Shown in pieces: positions 61,087-64,000 of a stretch of 64,000 nucleotides of DNA. Source of the stretch: Cyclobacteriaceae bacterium (GTDB taxonomy: Bacteria > Bacteroidota > Bacteroidia > Cytophagales > Cyclobacteriaceae). Each line of letters starts with the position of its first letter. Position 1 is the stretch's first letter. The notes under the pieces are model-generated. The model searched no databases, was not told the DNA's origin, and saw only the letters and a list, made by a program, of their open reading frames with translations. The position numbers and the translations under genes are program-made. The DNA lies in NCBI GenBank assembly GCA_025808415.1, contig CP075525.1, positions 1,659,501 to 1,723,500 of the forward strand, given 5' to 3'.

Positions 61087-62451
61087 ATGCTAGAAAAGGC
61101 TTTACGATATTTTTTCTTTCTGTTGGTAGCGTGTTGCGCTAAGCTTGTAAACGGACAAGACACTGCACGCATCTCGTTGCTGTTTCTTGGAGATATTATG
61201 CAACACGAAACACAAATCAACGCAGCACTTAATTCAAAAACCGGTAAGCATGAGTATGCAGCGTGCTTTCAATTCCTTAAACCTTACTTTCAATCGGTTG
61301 ACCTTACCATAGGCAATCTTGAACTTACCCTTGCAGGTAAACCGTATACAGGCTATCCTCAATTCAGCGCTCCTGATGAACTGGCGGTAGCGTTAAAAGA
61401 GATTGGTATTGATGTACTGGTAACAGCCAATAACCATAGCGTTGACCGCAGGAAAAGAGGACTTGAGCGAACAATTCGTGTTTTGGATAGCCTTCAATTT
61501 ATGCACACCGGAACGTTTGCCGATACCGTAGAGCGGATGAACGATTATCCATTGTTGATCCATAAGAATGGTTTCAGGCTGGCACTTCTCAACTATACCT
61601 ATGGCACCAATGGTATACCCGTATCAAAACCGAATATTGTAAACCTCATTGATACTGTGCTGATAAAGAAAGACCTGGCTCGTGCCCGCGAACTTCAACC
61701 CGATGCCAGTATTGTTTTTATGCATTGGGGCAATGAATATGAACGCCAGCCCACCAAACAACAGCGGCAGTTGGCTGAATTTTGCTTTACGCACGGAGCG
61801 CAGTTGGTAATTGGTGCACACCCGCATGTACTGCAGCCTATGGAGTGGCGAGGAGATGAAAATAAACTAGTAGCTTACTCACTCGGAAACTTTGTTTCCG
61901 GTCAGCGGCCGCGTTACCGCGATGGGGGAGCCATGTTGCAAGTTGAATTAAAAAAAATAATAAACACAAATTTGTCCACTACAGTAATCGATACAGCGTA
62001 TTACCGCTTGCAATGGGTTTACCGCACCACTGATGCACAACGGAAATTCTATGTTTTACCGGTAGCTACGTTTGAAAGTGATCCGACTAATTTTATTAAA
62101 GATGAATCGTCAAAACTCGCCTTTAAAACATTTATCGATGATTCCAGAAAACTTTTAACACAGTATAACAAGGGAGTTGTTGAATTGCGTACAATTCCTG
62201 CGGATACGGTTACATCCTATACCCTTCGTGTATTTGAAGCTGCGAATACCGGTGAAGTCTATTCTATTTTAGAAAAGGCAGGTTCATTTCCGCATGGTTT
62301 GCATAGTGAAATAAATGAAATGGGGCTTACGGTTTTTTATACCGGTAAATTTTCATCGTGGGAAAAAGCCATGCGGTATCGTCAAACCCTGGAGGCAGTG
62401 TGGCCGAACTGCAGCGTTGTAAAGTGTGTGAATGGATTACCTGTCGAATAG
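61087..62451 (+). CDS. CapA-family (PGA_cap) metallophosphatase-like protein with SPOR-like end
   Basis: 454 residues with a signal peptide. Domain 1 (about 27-315) is of the PGA_cap/CapA type: LLFLGDIMQH, NLELTLAG, ANNHSVD, FMHWGNEY and GAHPHVLQPMEW. The C-terminal 75 residues (YTLRVFEAANTGEVYSIL... TVFYTGKFSSWEKAMRY) look like a SPOR peptidoglycan-binding domain. CapA works in poly-gamma-glutamate export; most members of this size have unknown cell-wall roles. The SPOR-like end would place it at septal peptidoglycan. Confidence 0.82.
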   Translation: MLEKALRYFFFLLVACCAKLVNGQDTARISLLFLGDIMQHETQINAALNSKTGKHEYAACFQFLKPYFQSVDLTIGNLELTLAGKPYTGYPQFSAPDELAVALKEIGIDVLVTANNHSVDRRKRGLERTIRVLDSLQFMHTGTFADTVERMNDYPLLIHKNGFRLALLNYTYGTNGIPVSKPNIVNLIDTVLIKKDLARARELQPDASIVFMHWGNEYERQPTKQQRQLAEFCFTHGAQLVIGAHPHVLQPMEWRGDENKLVAYSLGNFVSGQRPRYRDGGAMLQVELKKIINTNLSTTVIDTAYYRLQWVYRTTDAQRKFYVLPVATFESDPTNFIKDESSKLAFKTFIDDSRKLLTQYNKGVVELRTIPADTVTSYTLRVFEAANTGEVYSILEKAGSFPHGLHSEINEMGLTVFYTGKFSSWEKAMRYRQTLEAVWPNCSVVKCVNGLPVE

Positions 62452-62452
62452 G

Positions 62453-63166
62453 TTATCGCCTTCTTTTCTTTTTTGGGCCAGGGCCGCCTCCTGAACTAAA
62501 TATCAATCCAATTGAAAACTCAAGGCCTGTGAGGTCAATTTTGGCATCCGGATAATCAACCGGTGTGGTGGCTATGGTATTTCCTGTACCCCCGGTGTAG
62601 TTTCCTGTAAGTGGAAAAGCAGACTGCCCCACCAGGTAGTTACATTCTAACGATACGCCAACCTGGCTGTTCACGTAAAGCGTTAGTTCGGCACCGGCAT
62701 GGTAACCAAAGCCCGGTTTGTTGGTATACTGCAAATTGGCATTAACAACTTCCAATCCGTAAAATTCACGCATGGCCCGATCCATATTCCCGTACAATAT
62801 TTTTTGGTCAAAGCCATAGAAAAAAAATCCTCCCCCCTTAATGTCAAATTGAACAGCATTCCCTTTTAGCTCAAAAACAATTTCGGCAGGGATAAAAATC
62901 GTAAAGTTAGGGCCCACTAATGGGTGTTTTGTTTCGAAGGGAAGGTCTTTAACATTTAAGCCTGACATTCTGTAAAGTGATGCCCCCGTTTCAACAGCTA
63001 TGAAGTTGTTAAGATTAAAACCAATACCACGAATTGAAAACGGACTGATGGGCGTAGAGAAGTATCCGTTTTTTGGAATGAAATAGGAAAATGAGAGTCC
63101 GAAATCCTGCGCCTTCAATGTCAACGAGAACAACAGGACTGTAACGGTGCAGAAGATTCGATTCAT
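62453..63166 (-). CDS. Exported protein, outer-membrane beta-barrel-like
   Basis: 237 residues from the ATG at 63166, which gives a normal signal peptide (MNRIFCTVTVLLFSLTLKAQ). Upstream in-frame starts lie inside the neighbouring gene. The rest is glycine- and aromatic-rich with alternating strands, like a small outer-membrane barrel, and ends in a basic tail (GGPGPKKKRRR). I do not recognise a named family. It lies 4 bases after the sulfatase-like gene. Confidence 0.6.
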   Translation of the reverse strand: MNRIFCTVTVLLFSLTLKAQDFGLSFSYFIPKNGYFSTPISPFSIRGIGFNLNNFIAVETGASLYRMSGLNVKDLPFETKHPLVGPNFTIFIPAEIVFELKGNAVQFDIKGGGFFFYGFDQKILYGNMDRAMREFYGLEVVNANLQYTNKPGFGYHAGAELTLYVNSQVGVSLECNYLVGQSAFPLTGNYTGGTGNTIATTPVDYPDAKIDLTGLEFSIGLIFSSGGGPGPKKKRRR

Positions 63167-63170
63167 GGCT

Positions 63171-64000
63171 TTATTTTTTAGCGTTGTACTCACTGTATAA
63201 TTTCTGAAGGTAAGCTTTTGCGAAAAATAATTCCTCTTCTTGTGCAATTCCTTCCTTTCGTATGTACTGCTTTCCCGGGTTATCAAAAATGATGTACCGC
63301 TCATGGTCCAGGTAGCCATAACCATCATTGAAAATGTAAACAGCAAAATCTTTTACAGGTGAGCCGAGCAAGTTTTTACTGAAAATAAAATCGGGCGAAG
63401 GTTTGCCAAGTTGTGCCAGAAGGGTGTTGGCAATATCGGATTGATTACCCATGGTATGAACAACGGTATCTTTTTGAACAACTCCGCCTATCCAAAGCAT
63501 GGGTATCCTGAATTTTTCTTTGGTTTCATAACGTTTATTTCCAGGAAACCGATGTCCATGGTCAGCCGTGATGATGATAAGCGTATTTTTCCACCATGGT
63601 TTTTGTTTGGCATTGGCAATAAAGTTACCCAGCCATTTGTCGGTGTAGTGGCATGAATTTAAAAAGCGCGCTTCATCATCTGCGCCTTCAAAAACCGGTT
63701 CCATGGGCACATCAAAGGGTTCATGGCTGCTTAGCGTAAGTACGGTTTTAAAAAATGGCGTGGATTGCGTTGTATCTATTTCATGCAACGTTTGTTTAAA
63801 TACATATTCGTCATGTACGCCCCATTTGGTTGTGTATAAATCGTCATCAAAATCGTCTACCGATGTAATGTGACGATAGCGCCCAGCGGTTAAAAAGGAG
63901 TTGTAGTTGGCAAAGTCAGCATCGCCCCCGTAAACAAATGAGTTTTTGTAGCCCAGTTCTTCCAGTTTCACGCTTAGGTACGGAAGGCGTTGTGTTTTTT
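63171..64000 (-). CDS. LTA synthase/sulfatase-family protein (5' end beyond window)
   Basis: The C-terminal part (about 276 residues visible, open to the window edge) of an alkaline-phosphatase-superfamily membrane enzyme. Motifs: NSFVYGGDADFANYNSFL, TLSSHEPFD and the metal-binding ITADHGHR. Homologues transfer phosphoglycerol or phosphoethanolamine (LtaS, MdoB, EptA). The substrate here is open. The start lies outside the window. Confidence 0.85.
   Translation of the reverse strand, partial: KTQRLPYLSVKLEELGYKNSFVYGGDADFANYNSFLTAGRYRHITSVDDFDDDLYTTKWGVHDEYVFKQTLHEIDTTQSTPFFKTVLTLSSHEPFDVPMEPVFEGADDEARFLNSCHYTDKWLGNFIANAKQKPWWKNTLIIITADHGHRFPGNKRYETKEKFRIPMLWIGGVVQKDTVVHTMGNQSDIANTLLAQLGKPSPDFIFSKNLLGSPVKDFAVYIFNDGYGYLDHERYIIFDNPGKQYIRKEGIAQEEELFFAKAYLQKLYSEYNAKK

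Overview
The window looks like chromosomal DNA from a bacterium of the phylum Bacteroidota, most likely a Cytophagales relative. This is inference from gene content. The evidence is a fused two-domain lycopene cyclase, ~800-residue FtsX/MacB permeases in tandem, a fused E1 alpha/beta 2-oxoacid dehydrogenase, DUF6435 and small CxxC lipoproteins, a divergent tamB/tsaD pair, and TAnnTTTG -7 promoter elements. Coding density is high and no intergenic gap over 300 bases lacks a feature. I see no tRNA, rRNA, CRISPR array or phage. One intact insertion sequence is present.

Layout. 1-7.8 kb: end of a UMF1-type MFS transporter, AMP nucleosidase, an HSDR_N protein, alanine dehydrogenase, a fused E1 2-oxoacid dehydrogenase, a lipoprotein and a LuxE-like protein. 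7.8-18.6 kb: a sigma-54-type regulator without a DNA-binding domain, RNase P RNA (rnpB), a DUF2279 protein, TamB, then tsaD, a hotdog thioesterase, smpB and an NlpC/P60-like protein without its cysteine, then an HNH nuclease. 18.5-31.4 kb: a histidine kinase and sigma-54 response regulator divergent from an efflux cluster (HlyD adaptor, ABC ATPase, three tandem FtsX permeases). 31.5-44.1 kb: a long minus-strand carotenoid and photolyase island headed by a CarH-like B12-binding MerR regulator and an ECF sigma factor. 44.2-50.5 kb: a ligase-associated DEXH helicase and assorted metabolic or hypothetical genes. 50.6-58.4 kb: a TonB receptor, an OmpR-type two-component pair, a SulP transporter, and a universal stress protein gene split by an IS3-family element. 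58.4-64 kb: a PiT-like permease, an esterase, PdeM, a CapA-family protein, a beta-barrel-like protein and the end of an LTA-synthase-like sulfatase.

The most notable region is the light-response island. Fourteen co-directional genes, many overlapping by 1-4 bases, encode an ECF sigma factor, CrtI, CrtB, Idi, a lycopene cyclase and CrtZ (predicted route to zeaxanthin). Three photolyase-family proteins, a flavin reductase, an SDR, a SRPBCC protein and two tiny proteins (DUF2256, DUF6435) lie among them. The upstream MerR regulator keeps both the Wx9EH and the ExHxxG motifs of adenosylcobalamin photoreceptors. One photolyase lacks most of the iron-sulfur ligands of its family, and another lacks the antenna domain.

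Other candidates for a second look: five exactly 11-bp-phased repeats before sulP, next to an OmpR-family regulator; two sigma-54-like elements before the efflux genes; heptad inverted repeats in two regulatory gaps; and the pseudoenzyme-like NlpC/P60 protein.
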